A DNA stretch of 13,909 nt from a bacterium (GCA_021157815.1 JAGGVT010000192.1:1-13909); one strand, 5' to 3'. Counted from the stretch's first letter, positions 7,672-13,909 are shown. Numbers and translations: made by a program. The notes: a model not told the origin generated them from the sequence alone.

Positions 7672-9699
7672 ATGGAAAACGAACTTAAAAAAATAATTGA
7701 AAGCGTAATTGCTGAGAAAAAATATCCCAAACCTGAGATACAGTTCAGGTCGATTCCCTTCAAGGGCGCATGGGGTATGGCATGCAGCTTTTTATTTCAA
7801 CTTCTCAACGAACTCAAGACACGTGATGAATCATTCGACAGGGATAAGGTTTCGCAGGAAATTCTTGAATCGATAAAGGAAAAGGCTTCATCAATTGAGG
7901 AACTGGAAAAGATTGAACTTGAAAAGGGATTTATAAACTTCCATTTCGTTCCGCAGTCAGCAGTTAAAAAAGTCATTTCAGAAATAATATCCAAAGGTGA
8001 TTTGTATGGGAAAGGCCCGGTTAGAGACGAAAAAGTCATGGTTGAATTTTCCCAGCCCAACACGCACAAGGATATGCATGTCGGACATTTGAGAAATATC
8101 TGCCTTGGAATCAGCCTTGTCAACATACTTCGATTCGCGGGATATGAAACAATCTCAGCGAATTATTACGGTGATATTGGAACACATGTAATCAAGTGCC
8201 TCTGGGGATACAAGCGATTCTACAAGGGAATGGAACCGCCATCCGGGCGCGGACGATGGCTTGGCGAGGTGTACGCGTTCGCTGAGAACAAATACAAGAT
8301 TTCCGAGCAGATGCGTAACGGTGCAACCGAATGGCTCAGAACATTCTTCACGCAGCCATCAAATAGCGCTGAACTGATAATCGCGCAGAAAACGCTTGAG
8401 TTCATGCGTGAGAATAATATTCTTCTGACTCTCGATCTTGATAAAAAAACGCTTTCGGAAAACATGGCAAGGACCCTGTCATACATCCGGGAAACGATGA
8501 AGAATATGCTCCACAATGGAAGGATGTCCGTTACCGACGTTCAGGCAATCAAGGACTCAATTAGACAGTTCGATGAGACAAATCCAATATGGGGCTACAT
8601 TGATGAAGTCATCGACCTTTACCAGGACTGGGAAAACCGGGAACCGGAGATTGTTGAGCTGTGGAAAATGACACGTGACTGGAGCCTCGCGCATTTCAAC
8701 AACATCTATAACGAATTGGGATGCAATTTCGATACTATTTTCTATGAAAGCGATCTCGAGAGACCAGGCAAGGAAATCGTGCAGGAACTTCTCGAACGGG
8801 GAATAGCCGAGAAGGATAAAGGCGCTGTAATTGTTAAAATCGATGAGAAACTAGGACTTGAGAAGGAAACATATCGTAACTGCATTATCCTGAAAAGCGA
8901 CGGCACATCGCTGTACGCCACAAAAGACCTTGCGCTTGCCAAAAAGAAATTCGAGGAATTCGGCATTGACCGTTCGATTTACCTTGTCGATGTCGGCCAG
9001 AGCTTCTATTTCCAGCAGCTATTCAAGATTCTTGAATTGATGGGTTTTGAGCAGGCAAAGAAATGCCATCACCTTGCGTATGGGCAGGTTACGCTTCCCG
9101 AGGGCAAGATGGCGAGCCGCCTGGGCAACGTCGTGCATTATACCGACCTGCGTAAAGAAATGATAAGCCTGGCGAAAAAAATCGTTCGAGTGAAAAAACC
9201 GGACGCTGGTGAGAATGTCTGGCGCAGCACAGCCGCAACAGTGGCTTTCGGTGCGTTGAAATACAACATGGTGAAAATCGATTCCGACAAGAACATGGTT
9301 TTCGACTGGGATGAGGCGCTGGATTATGAGGGCCGTACCGCGCCCTATATTCAATATGCCCACGCGAGAGCATGCAATATACTTGAAAAAGTCGGTGAGC
9401 TCAAACATGACAAAATCTGCCTGGAAGAAATCGGCGAACCTGAAATAGAACTGGCAAAGAAACTCGCTGAATTTCCATCGATAATCGAGCGATGCGCTCA
9501 GGAGGTTAAACCTCTCCCGCTCGCGACCTATATTTATGAACTTGCGCAAACCTTCAGCGACTTCTATCACCGCTGTCCGGTTATGCAGGAAAATAACGAG
9601 AGTATAAAGGCAACCAGAACCGCGTTGGTTCTTTGCACTAAAACCGTTCTTTCAAAAGGGCTTGGCTTGTTGGGTATTGATGCCCCAATCAGCATGTAA
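7672..9699 (+). CDS. argS: Arginine--tRNA ligase with a large internal insertion
   Basis: This enzyme charges tRNA-Arg with arginine using ATP in the cytosol. It is a class Ia synthetase. An N-terminal additional domain (~1-100) is followed by the catalytic core with VEFSQPNTHKDMHVGHLRN (HVGH at 136-139, the HIGH signature). KMASR at 479-483 is in the KMSKS position. The C-terminal DALR-type anticodon-binding helices end in LSKGLGLLGIDAPISM, a typical ArgS ending. At 675 residues it is about 100 longer than the usual ~560-580. The extra sequence lies at ~208-325, between GEVYAFAENKY and the conserved PEIVELWKMTRDWSL block. It is mostly helical and charged, and remains in frame with the same base composition as the rest. 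The ribosome-binding site is weak. Two small genes follow closely and are probably co-transcribed. Confidence 0.95.
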   Translation: MENELKKIIESVIAEKKYPKPEIQFRSIPFKGAWGMACSFLFQLLNELKTRDESFDRDKVSQEILESIKEKASSIEELEKIELEKGFINFHFVPQSAVKKVISEIISKGDLYGKGPVRDEKVMVEFSQPNTHKDMHVGHLRNICLGISLVNILRFAGYETISANYYGDIGTHVIKCLWGYKRFYKGMEPPSGRGRWLGEVYAFAENKYKISEQMRNGATEWLRTFFTQPSNSAELIIAQKTLEFMRENNILLTLDLDKKTLSENMARTLSYIRETMKNMLHNGRMSVTDVQAIKDSIRQFDETNPIWGYIDEVIDLYQDWENREPEIVELWKMTRDWSLAHFNNIYNELGCNFDTIFYESDLERPGKEIVQELLERGIAEKDKGAVIVKIDEKLGLEKETYRNCIILKSDGTSLYATKDLALAKKKFEEFGIDRSIYLVDVGQSFYFQQLFKILELMGFEQAKKCHHLAYGQVTLPEGKMASRLGNVVHYTDLRKEMISLAKKIVRVKKPDAGENVWRSTAATVAFGALKYNMVKIDSDKNMVFDWDEALDYEGRTAPYIQYAHARACNILEKVGELKHDKICLEEIGEPEIELAKKLAEFPSIIERCAQEVKPLPLATYIYELAQTFSDFYHRCPVMQENNESIKATRTALVLCTKTVLSKGLGLLGIDAPISM

Positions 9700-9732
9700 C
9701 GCCTGGTTCATTTCATATCGCTGGAGTAAAAA

Positions 9733-9939
9733 ATGCTTGATGAATATATTAATAAACCGGTTATTGTAAAACTTGTTACAGGTGAGATTCTTCCGGTTGG
9801 CATCCGCTTCTATGGCACGTCATCATTCAGCTCGGAGATGCTGTGGTTCGTTATCCCTAGAAAGTCAAATCCGGCGGAAAGTGAAAAGGAATTTCATGTG
9901 CCTGTCTCATCAATTGCCGTATTGGAGCTGGTAAAATGA
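9733..9939 (+). CDS. Small hypothetical protein, possible LSm/Sm-like fold
   Basis: This 68-residue protein has TGGAG at 9722-9726, 6 bases before the ATG. It has no signal peptide or membrane segment and is probably cytosolic. The order of elements resembles a minimal LSm/Hfq-type barrel. A short N-terminal helix (LDEYINKP) leads into a strand VIVKLVTGEILPVGIRFYG, which has the V-x-L-x-x-G-E-x-x-x-G layout of Sm1. After a hydrophobic strand (MLWFVIP) and a charged loop, the second block FHVPVSSIAVLELV resembles Sm2 (x-h-x-x-x-I-x-x-h). This is a pattern-level resemblance; I do not recognise a named family. Its stop overlaps the next gene's start by ATGA (9936-9939), so the two are translationally coupled. 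Confidence 0.75.
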   Translation: MLDEYINKPVIVKLVTGEILPVGIRFYGTSSFSSEMLWFVIPRKSNPAESEKEFHVPVSSIAVLELVK

Positions 9940-10331
9940 ATTTCTCAAACAGAAACAATTTCTTCATCGTGATTATTGCAACATTAATCATCGTGAGCGG
10001 ATTTGTGTTTTCCGTTTCCATCACCGGATGCGGTAAAACCGCGCCATTGAAAATTGATGATCTTAGCACTGTTATTCCGGGCGACAATCCGGATGAATAT
10101 GACGTTTATCGTGTTGTCGCTGTTAAAAAAGATGTCAACAAAAAGGAACTTGTTGGATTGATGGAGTATTTCACAAAGCAGTATCTCGATACAAACCGGG
10201 TCATGATATATGTTTTCAGCAGTTCAGCCGCCGCCCACCTCGGGCAGTCGGAATACATCGTCGCAACATACTTTCAGGATAAGAGCCTGAAAAAATACGA
10301 ACGCGAAATCCTTCTTGATCGACCTAAATAA
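9936..10331 (+). CDS. Small putative lipoprotein, function unknown
   Basis: This 131-residue protein has a short polar start, a hydrophobic stretch (~9-28) and a lipobox ITGC with Cys32, so it is predicted to be exported, lipidated and anchored in a membrane. The mature part (~100 residues) contains YDVYRVVAVKKDVNKKEL, a helix around GLMEYFTKQYLD, a strand MIYVFSSSAAAH and a YIVATYF strand. This suggests a compact alpha/beta domain that I cannot assign. Its start lies inside the end of the preceding small gene (ATGA overlap), and a terminator follows 39 bases after its stop, so it is last in the argS transcript. No function should be inferred beyond envelope location. Confidence 0.78.
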   Translation: MNFSNRNNFFIVIIATLIIVSGFVFSVSITGCGKTAPLKIDDLSTVIPGDNPDEYDVYRVVAVKKDVNKKELVGLMEYFTKQYLDTNRVMIYVFSSSAAAHLGQSEYIVATYFQDKSLKKYEREILLDRPK

Positions 10332-10370
10332 ACAAAGACGACTTCTGAAAAAAGTAGATTCTCATTGAAA

Positions 10371-10396
10371 CCCGGCGTCCCCTCGCCGGGGTTTTC
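10371..10396 (+). terminator. Intrinsic terminator after the lipoprotein gene
   Basis: CCCGGCG (10371-10377) pairs with CGCCGGG (10384-10390) around TCCCCT, followed by GTTTTCC. It has a GC-rich 7-bp stem and a short T-run on the + strand, 39 bases after the lipoprotein stop. It is one of three related hairpins in this gap. Confidence 0.72.
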
Positions 10397-10450
10397 CTTA
10401 ATCCCAATAAGAAATTGATCGATATTGTGGAAATCCAGTCACGTCCTAAT

Positions 10451-10511
10451 CCCGGTGAAGGGACACCGGGTTACATTTTCATTATCGTGACCCCGGGAAA
10501 TGGACACCGGG
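10451..10511 (-). repeat. Two further copies of the CCCGGYG hairpin, inverted, downstream of pilT
   Basis: CCCGGTG (10451-10457) pairs with CACCGGG (10464-10470). CCCGG (10492-10496) pairs with CCGGG (10507-10511). Read on the - strand, both begin CCCGGTGTCC and match the + strand terminator at 10371-10390, which begins CCCGGCGTCC. They lie directly after the pilT stop but lack a T-run. They could act as REP-like 3' end elements or as degraded terminators. Confidence 0.6.
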
Positions 10512-10519
10512 TTTGTATA

Positions 10520-11602
10520 TTAAGAATTACTGCTGCTGAGCAATGCGCGGAAGTCATCAGGACTTTGGCAGACGTTGATAGCGGTGTCCATGCTTATCTG
10601 TTCCCTTTTGACAAGATCCTTCAACGCCATATCGAGTGTTTGCATTCCCTGTTTGACCCCGGCTTCCAGAGCTGTTGCAATCTGATGCGTTTTCGCTTCA
10701 CGAATCATGTTTCTAACACCATGAGTCGCGACAAGACACTCAACAGCGACAACTCGACCGCCCCCTGCATGCGCGGTTCTTGGCAGAAGCGACTGAGAAA
10801 GAATTCCCTGGATAACGTTTGAAAGCTGAAGCCGTATCTGTGCCTGCTGTGCAGGCGGGAAAACATCTATCATACGGTCAATACTCGATGCGGCGCTCTG
10901 GGTATGCAGCGTGGCAAAAACAAGGTGCCCGGTTTCGGCGGCGGTGAGCGATGTTGAAATGGTTTCAAGGTCGCGCATCTCGCCAAGAAGGATGACATCG
11001 GGATCCTGTCGAAGCGCGCTTCTTAATGCCCTTTGGAATGAAACAGTATCAGAGCCAACCTCGCGCTGGCAGATTATCGCTTTTATATTGTCATGCTTGT
11101 ATTCAATCGGGTCCTCAACGGTAATGATGTTGACATCCTTGTTCTCGTTAATGTATTTAATCATCGAGGCAAGAGTTGTTGATTTACCTGAACCGGTAGG
11201 GCCTGTAACAAGCACCAGGCCACGCGGTCTCATGCTAAGTTCTTTTGACACCCACGGGATGCCAAGCTTGTCAATATCGGGAATTTCCTCCGGAATATGC
11301 CTGAAAGCAATACTTATATGGTCACGTTCGTAATATACGTTCACCCTGAAACGACCATACCCCTCAAGCGCGTAAGCAAGGTCAACATCGCCATTTTCCT
11401 CAAGAATATTTTTATGGTAATCAGTGAGAATGCTCATGCCCTGTTCTTTAGTACTTTCAGGAGTAAACATGGGATAAGTTGTGTCGCGAATCAACCGTCC
11501 ATGCAGCCTGAATATTGGGAATTCTTTCGTTCGGACGTGAAGGTCTGTTGCGCCATTATTCACGCATTTCTTTAGAGCTTCATTAAGGTCAAATTCAGGC
11601 AT
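10520..11602 (-). CDS. pilT: Type IV pilus retraction ATPase PilT
   Basis: PilT is a hexameric cytosolic ATPase that depolymerises type IV pili for twitching, adhesion and DNA uptake. The 360-residue length is typical. An N-terminal PAS-like domain (~1-100) includes GATDLHV and GRFRVN. The core has Walker A GPTGSGKST (134-142), the Asp box TVEDPIE (161-167), Walker B VILLGEMRD (203-211) and the His box TGHLVFATLHT (224-234). GVRNMIREAKTHQI at 295-308 corresponds to the AIRNLIRE motif that is diagnostic of PilT and needed for retraction. AGAGG lies 6 bases before the ATG. Its usual partners pilB and pilC are not in the window. It lies downstream of tRNA-Pro on the same strand, with a weak terminator between them. 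Confidence 0.95.
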   Translation of the reverse strand: MPEFDLNEALKKCVNNGATDLHVRTKEFPIFRLHGRLIRDTTYPMFTPESTKEQGMSILTDYHKNILEENGDVDLAYALEGYGRFRVNVYYERDHISIAFRHIPEEIPDIDKLGIPWVSKELSMRPRGLVLVTGPTGSGKSTTLASMIKYINENKDVNIITVEDPIEYKHDNIKAIICQREVGSDTVSFQRALRSALRQDPDVILLGEMRDLETISTSLTAAETGHLVFATLHTQSAASSIDRMIDVFPPAQQAQIRLQLSNVIQGILSQSLLPRTAHAGGGRVVAVECLVATHGVRNMIREAKTHQIATALEAGVKQGMQTLDMALKDLVKREQISMDTAINVCQSPDDFRALLSSSNS

Positions 11603-11635
11603 TTCAGACCTCTTTCATGGAATGGCAAATAAAAC

Positions 11636-11659
11636 TAATTGCCGGATGACAAAATCCGG
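11636..11659 (-). terminator. Weak intrinsic terminator between tRNA-Pro and pilT
   Basis: On the - strand CCGGAT and ATCCGG (11642-11647 and 11654-11659) form a 6-bp stem around a 6-base loop, followed by CAATTAGTTTTATTT. The stem is short and the U-run is interrupted, so read-through into pilT is plausible. I saw no strong pilT promoter in the remaining gap. Confidence 0.4.
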
Positions 11660-11693
11660 ACTGAAAAAACAATCGCAAAGCGGAAAATCAATA

Positions 11694-11769
11694 TCGGGGT
11701 GGTCAGATTCGAACTGACGACCTCCTGCTCCCAAAGCAGGCGCGCTAAACCGGGCTGCGCTACACCCCG
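11694..11769 (-). tRNA. tRNA-Pro, anticodon UGG
   Basis: The - strand sequence folds as a full cloverleaf of 76 bases. The acceptor stem is CGGGGTG/CACCCCG with discriminator A, and the D-arm has a GCGC stem. The anticodon arm CCTGC-TTTGGGA-GCAGG places TGG at positions 34-36. A 5-base variable region AGGTC follows, and the T-arm GTCAG-TTCGAAT-CTGAC has the invariant TTCGA. The 3' CCA is not encoded, so it must be added by the CCA-adding enzyme. UGG can read most or all proline codons. Confidence 0.97.
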
Positions 11770-11791
11770 ACAAGTCTTTCTAAAACGCTAC

Positions 11792-11820
11792 ATTATATCC
11801 CCGAGAGGGCATCTGGTAAA
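11792..11820 (-). promoter_or_regulatory. Promoter of tRNA-Pro
   Basis: On the - strand TTTACC (-35, 11820-11815) is followed after exactly 17 bases by a perfect TATAAT (-10, 11797-11792). The -10 box ends 22 bases before the tRNA 5' end, so transcription would start ~15 bases upstream of the mature tRNA. This shows the tRNA has its own promoter although the TPR gene lies just upstream on the same strand. Confidence 0.8.
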
Positions 11821-11842
11821 GAAAAAACATTCCAGTAAATAT

Positions 11843-12658
11843 TTATTCCAGTTTCATCAGTGCCTTTTTTGCCCTATCGCTGAATTCCACAATATCACTT
11901 TCCGCCACGCGTTTATAGTATTTCCTGGCTCTTTCAACATCACCAGTTTCAACAGACCAGTCCGCCAAATCCAGCCAGCTGAGCAAATCATCAGGATAGA
12001 CAACAAGGAAAATAGCCAGATATTCACGCGCTTCATCAATTTCACCCTCAGAATACAATAAATCTGCAAGCCTTCGATAAAGCAAAGCGTTGGCGGGTTC
12101 AAGTTCGGATGCTTTCCTGTAATACAGTTTCGCCAGTTCCTTTTTGTCGCCGTCCGGCGGATTATAGCCTTCCACCGTTATCATGTTGCCTAGCTGAAAA
12201 TATGCCTCGGAGGATAGAATTTCAGAACCGCTTTCAGCAATATCCAAAAGGTCCTCGTATGCTTTGTCCTTCTCATCGTCCTTATATGCTGCAAGAAGCA
12301 AGGCACGGTCAAGGCGCGCTCGTTCAGCAATCAGTAAATCATCACCTGCGATATACTTCTCAAGAACATTGATTGCGTCATCAATCATTCCCTGATTTTC
12401 ATATTCCTGAATAAGCTGGAATGCAACAGTATAATCAATGGGATTCTCTTTGTGTTCGTTCTCAAGCCTCTTGAGATTGCTTTTTGCTTCGGCGGAATCG
12501 TGTTTTTCGGATTCAGTTATCGAATGAGAATCCGAAACGGATGCGTCTGCCTTTGAAACTTGTGAATCGCCGGTGGTTTCACTGGCGCATGAAATTAAAA
12601 CACACGTTGCAATCAAAGGGATTATCAAGCGAATAAAGCGGTACATTACCATCGACAT
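11843..12658 (-). CDS. TPR-repeat lipoprotein
   Basis: This 271-residue protein has a hydrophobic signal (~8-23) and a lipobox LISC with Cys24, so it is predicted to be lipidated. A Ser/Asp/Glu/Lys-rich linker (~25-60) is followed by tetratricopeptide-like helical hairpins to the end. The clearest are around YENQGMIDDAINVLEKYI, ALLYRRLADLLYSEGEIDEA and LLSWLDLADWSVETGDVERA. Such proteins act as envelope scaffolds, for example in pilus or outer-membrane assembly; no specific partner can be named. ATG 12658 overlaps the stop of the STAS gene by one base (TGATG), indicating translational coupling. TTG at 12661 is an alternative start, as are the ATGs at 12652 and 12646. No clear Shine-Dalgarno sequence was found. 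Confidence 0.85.
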   Translation of the reverse strand: MSMVMYRFIRLIIPLIATCVLISCASETTGDSQVSKADASVSDSHSITESEKHDSAEAKSNLKRLENEHKENPIDYTVAFQLIQEYENQGMIDDAINVLEKYIAGDDLLIAERARLDRALLLAAYKDDEKDKAYEDLLDIAESGSEILSSEAYFQLGNMITVEGYNPPDGDKKELAKLYYRKASELEPANALLYRRLADLLYSEGEIDEAREYLAIFLVVYPDDLLSWLDLADWSVETGDVERARKYYKRVAESDIVEFSDRAKKALMKLE

Positions 12659-13113
12659 CAACTGTTTAAGATGTTCTTCTGCAGGTTGTTAATTGCATCT
12701 TCCTCATCTTGAAAAATCCTGAAGACTGAATCCAAGTGAGTAATCTTGAAAAGGTTGCTGACATTATTAGATGGATTAATTATCCCCAGTGAACCCGCAT
12801 TCTGTATGCATGCTTTCAATCCACTGACAAGAATACCCAACGCTGCTGAATCCATGAACCTGACCTTTTCAAGGTCCATAATAATATTGTAATACCCGGT
12901 ATCAACCTGATCGCGAAGTTTCTCTTTTAAAAACGATACATTGAAACTGTCGATATCACTTTGCGGACGGATAATTGAAACATTATCCCTTATCTGCACA
13001 TCGATATTCATAGCTCGCATTCTCCGGGTTGATGGGTAATCTTTACGCTCCCTCAGATATTCACCCAGTCTGGATTCAATCATATTTGATTCTATCAAAT
13101 TTTCGCTCACCAT
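12658..13113 (-). CDS. STAS-domain anti-sigma factor antagonist (SpoIIAA/RsbV type)
   Basis: Proteins of this family bind and sequester an anti-sigma kinase when unphosphorylated, and are switched off by phosphorylation of one serine. The STAS domain spans ~35-145: MNIDVQIRDNVSIIRP, then SDIDSFN, a helix, YNIIMDLEKVRFMDSAALGI, SLGIINPS and a final THLDSVFRIF. RFMDSAALG aligns with the FMDSSGLG phosphosite of SpoIIAA, so Ser89 is the predicted target. From ATG 13113 the protein has 151 residues and a polar 34-residue N-terminal extension, with AGAGG 4 bases upstream. Met35 (ATG at 13011, with GGAG 10 bases upstream) would give a 117-residue protein of normal family length. The choice between the two starts is open. 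It is translationally coupled to the TPR lipoprotein gene. Confidence 0.88.
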   Translation of the reverse strand: MVSENLIESNMIESRLGEYLRERKDYPSTRRMRAMNIDVQIRDNVSIIRPQSDIDSFNVSFLKEKLRDQVDTGYYNIIMDLEKVRFMDSAALGILVSGLKACIQNAGSLGIINPSNNVSNLFKITHLDSVFRIFQDEEDAINNLQKNILNS

Positions 13114-13126
13114 GCACCCTCTGAAT

Positions 13127-13155
13127 TTAATAGTCTAACAATATTATCCTTTCAA
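13127..13155 (-). promoter_or_regulatory. Candidate promoter of the STAS-TPR operon
   Basis: On the - strand TTGAAA (13155-13150) and TATTAA (13132-13127) are 17 bases apart. The predicted transcript start would be only ~7 bases before ATG 13113. If the promoter is real, that leaves no room for the upstream ribosome site and favours the internal start at 13011. Confidence 0.35.
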
Positions 13156-13290
13156 CGAGGCTGGAATTTTCATCAGGACTGAATCGATATCGAGATGCGT
13201 TAACTTAAATCATCTGGAATATGGCTGCCCAAATGCCAAATATTTAATATCGGATGTTAAAAAACAAGTGAACTCCTTCACAAAGAAGCA

Positions 13291-13311
13291 GCACCTCCAA
13301 AATGGAGGTGC
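13291..13311. repeat. Perfect 9-bp inverted repeat upstream of the STAS gene
   Basis: GCACCTCCA (13291-13299) and TGGAGGTGC (13303-13311) are exact complements around AAA. On the - strand the hairpin is followed by TGCTTCTTTG, only partly U-rich. It lies ~180 bases upstream of the STAS start and could be a weak terminator for a transcript coming from the right, or a dyad operator. Confidence 0.6.
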
Positions 13312-13591
13312 CTATAAGAGGGACCACTGGCTTCAAATTTATGCTTCCTTACATTGTGAATTTTACCACAAGCGAAAAAAGAAATGCAACCTTTTATTTG
13401 AAATCTTCAGGATTTTTCTGCCAGTATTTATCGGTTATTATTATTACAGTTTCAATAACGTCAGTTTTTAACATTGTGATATTACAGAAGCTGCGTTTGA
13501 AAAGTACTGCGTTTTGCATATTTCGTAAAAAATAGCAGAGGGTTTAAGACGTGTCGGAAAAGGAAGTTTTTCTATCTCATCCCCCCCTTAA

Positions 13592-13622
13592 TCCCCCCGC
13601 GAGCGGGGGGAGATTTTTTTTT
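13592..13622 (+). terminator. C/G-run hairpin with T-run, terminator-like repeat
   Basis: TCCCCCCG (13592-13599) pairs with CGGGGGGA (13604-13611) around a CGAG tetraloop. A run of nine T (13614-13622) follows after GA. A further seven-C run lies just before at 13581-13587. It has the form of a strong + strand terminator, but no + strand gene ends here. Similar C-run/G-run hairpins with this CCCCTTAATCCCCC layout occur as dispersed intergenic repeats in many bacteria, so a repeat or the scar of a lost gene is possible. Confidence 0.65.
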
Positions 13623-13636
13623 ACATTTGCTTACAT

Positions 13637-13668
13637 TAGTGTCCGGTTAAGTTAGAGACCAATAACCG
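13637..13668. mobile_element. Possible insertion-sequence terminus
   Basis: TAGTGTCCGGTTAAG (13637-13651) resembles, from memory, the outer ends of some IS4-related elements. An inverted pair CGGTTA/TAACCG (13644-13649 and 13663-13668) follows. No transposase frame is visible before the window ends, so this could be the left end of an element running off the window, a solo end, or a coincidence. Confidence 0.25.
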
Positions 13669-13909
13669 AGTTGCTGATTAATAGAGAATATACCGGCTTG
13701 TTGATATTTATCAGACATGAATTGAAAGTGAATATCGAATCGTTCTATCCGTAAAAAGGGGCATTCCCCAATCATGGGGTACGTCCACATAAGACTTCAA
13801 TCCTGACGTTATCAATATACTATGCTGTAAACCCTTATTTATACTGTGTTTATTTGCATGGTTGGGACATCCATGATAAGTATTTGTCAATAGGGTCACA
13901 AGATCTCCC

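Larger units (their letters stand above)
13114..13909. other. Long intergenic region without a recognisable gene
   Basis: The short open frames here overlap each other, have no ribosome sites and encode nothing recognisable, so I call none. The stretch is AT-rich and holds the candidate STAS promoter, a perfect 9-bp hairpin at 13291-13311, a C/G-rich terminator-like hairpin at 13592-13622, a possible insertion-sequence end near 13637 and competing small hairpins at 13758-13779. Confidence 0.65.

Noticed and set aside
9019-9570. 183-residue open frame antisense to argS
   Set aside because: It lies wholly within argS, which has clear synthetase motifs; it is a codon-bias shadow without a recognisable product.
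10415-10822. 135-residue + strand open frame overlapping the pilT end
   Set aside because: Most of it is antisense to the conserved pilT C-terminus and its start region covers the hairpin repeats.
13268-13535. Two overlapping short + strand open frames in the terminal gap
   Set aside because: They lie in different frames over AT-rich DNA, have no proper ribosome site and encode no recognisable protein.

Overview
The window (about 13.9 kb, moderate GC) comes from a flagellated bacterium that also encodes a type IV pilus retraction ATPase and two lipoproteins, so it is probably diderm. The gene order fliK-flgD-(TIGR02530-type flagellar protein)-flgE is the hook cluster seen in Firmicutes, spirochaetes and several deep-branching phyla. 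Together with large SpoIIE/HATPase signalling and PilT it suggests a little-studied lineage, but the sequence alone does not fix the phylum.

Layout. Positions 1-4310 (+) hold the hook-assembly end of a flagellar operon: the 3' part of fliK, then flgD, a small flagellar operon protein, and an unusually large flgE. A 270-bp leader containing a stem-loop and six 19-bp tandem repeats separates flgE from the gene before it. A perfect 10-bp-stem terminator at 4335-4358 lies between flgE and a convergent gene at 4383-7439 (-). That gene encodes a membrane sensor with HAMP, two GAF-like regions, a SpoIIE/PP2C phosphatase and a C-terminal anti-sigma-type kinase. Next, 7672-10331 (+) carries argS with a large internal insertion, a 68-residue protein that looks LSm/Sm-like, and a small lipoprotein translationally coupled to it. 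From 13113 back to 10520 (-) lie a STAS anti-sigma antagonist, a coupled TPR lipoprotein, tRNA-Pro(UGG) with its own strong promoter, and pilT.

The last 800 bases (13114-13909) contain no convincing gene. They hold several hairpins, a C/G-rich terminator-like repeat and a possible insertion-sequence end.

How the parts may connect: the membrane phosphatase/kinase protein and the STAS protein are the two halves of a partner-switching module (phosphorylated and dephosphorylated antagonist controlling a sigma factor or another output). They are 5 kb apart, so their pairing is an inference. The flagellar hook genes and pilT make motility the obvious candidate output. No complete, clearly new defence or mobile system is visible. 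The most unusual items are the flgE leader repeat array, the dual phosphatase/kinase sensor, the argS insertion, the LSm-like small protein, and a set of covarying hairpin repeats between the lipoprotein gene and pilT.
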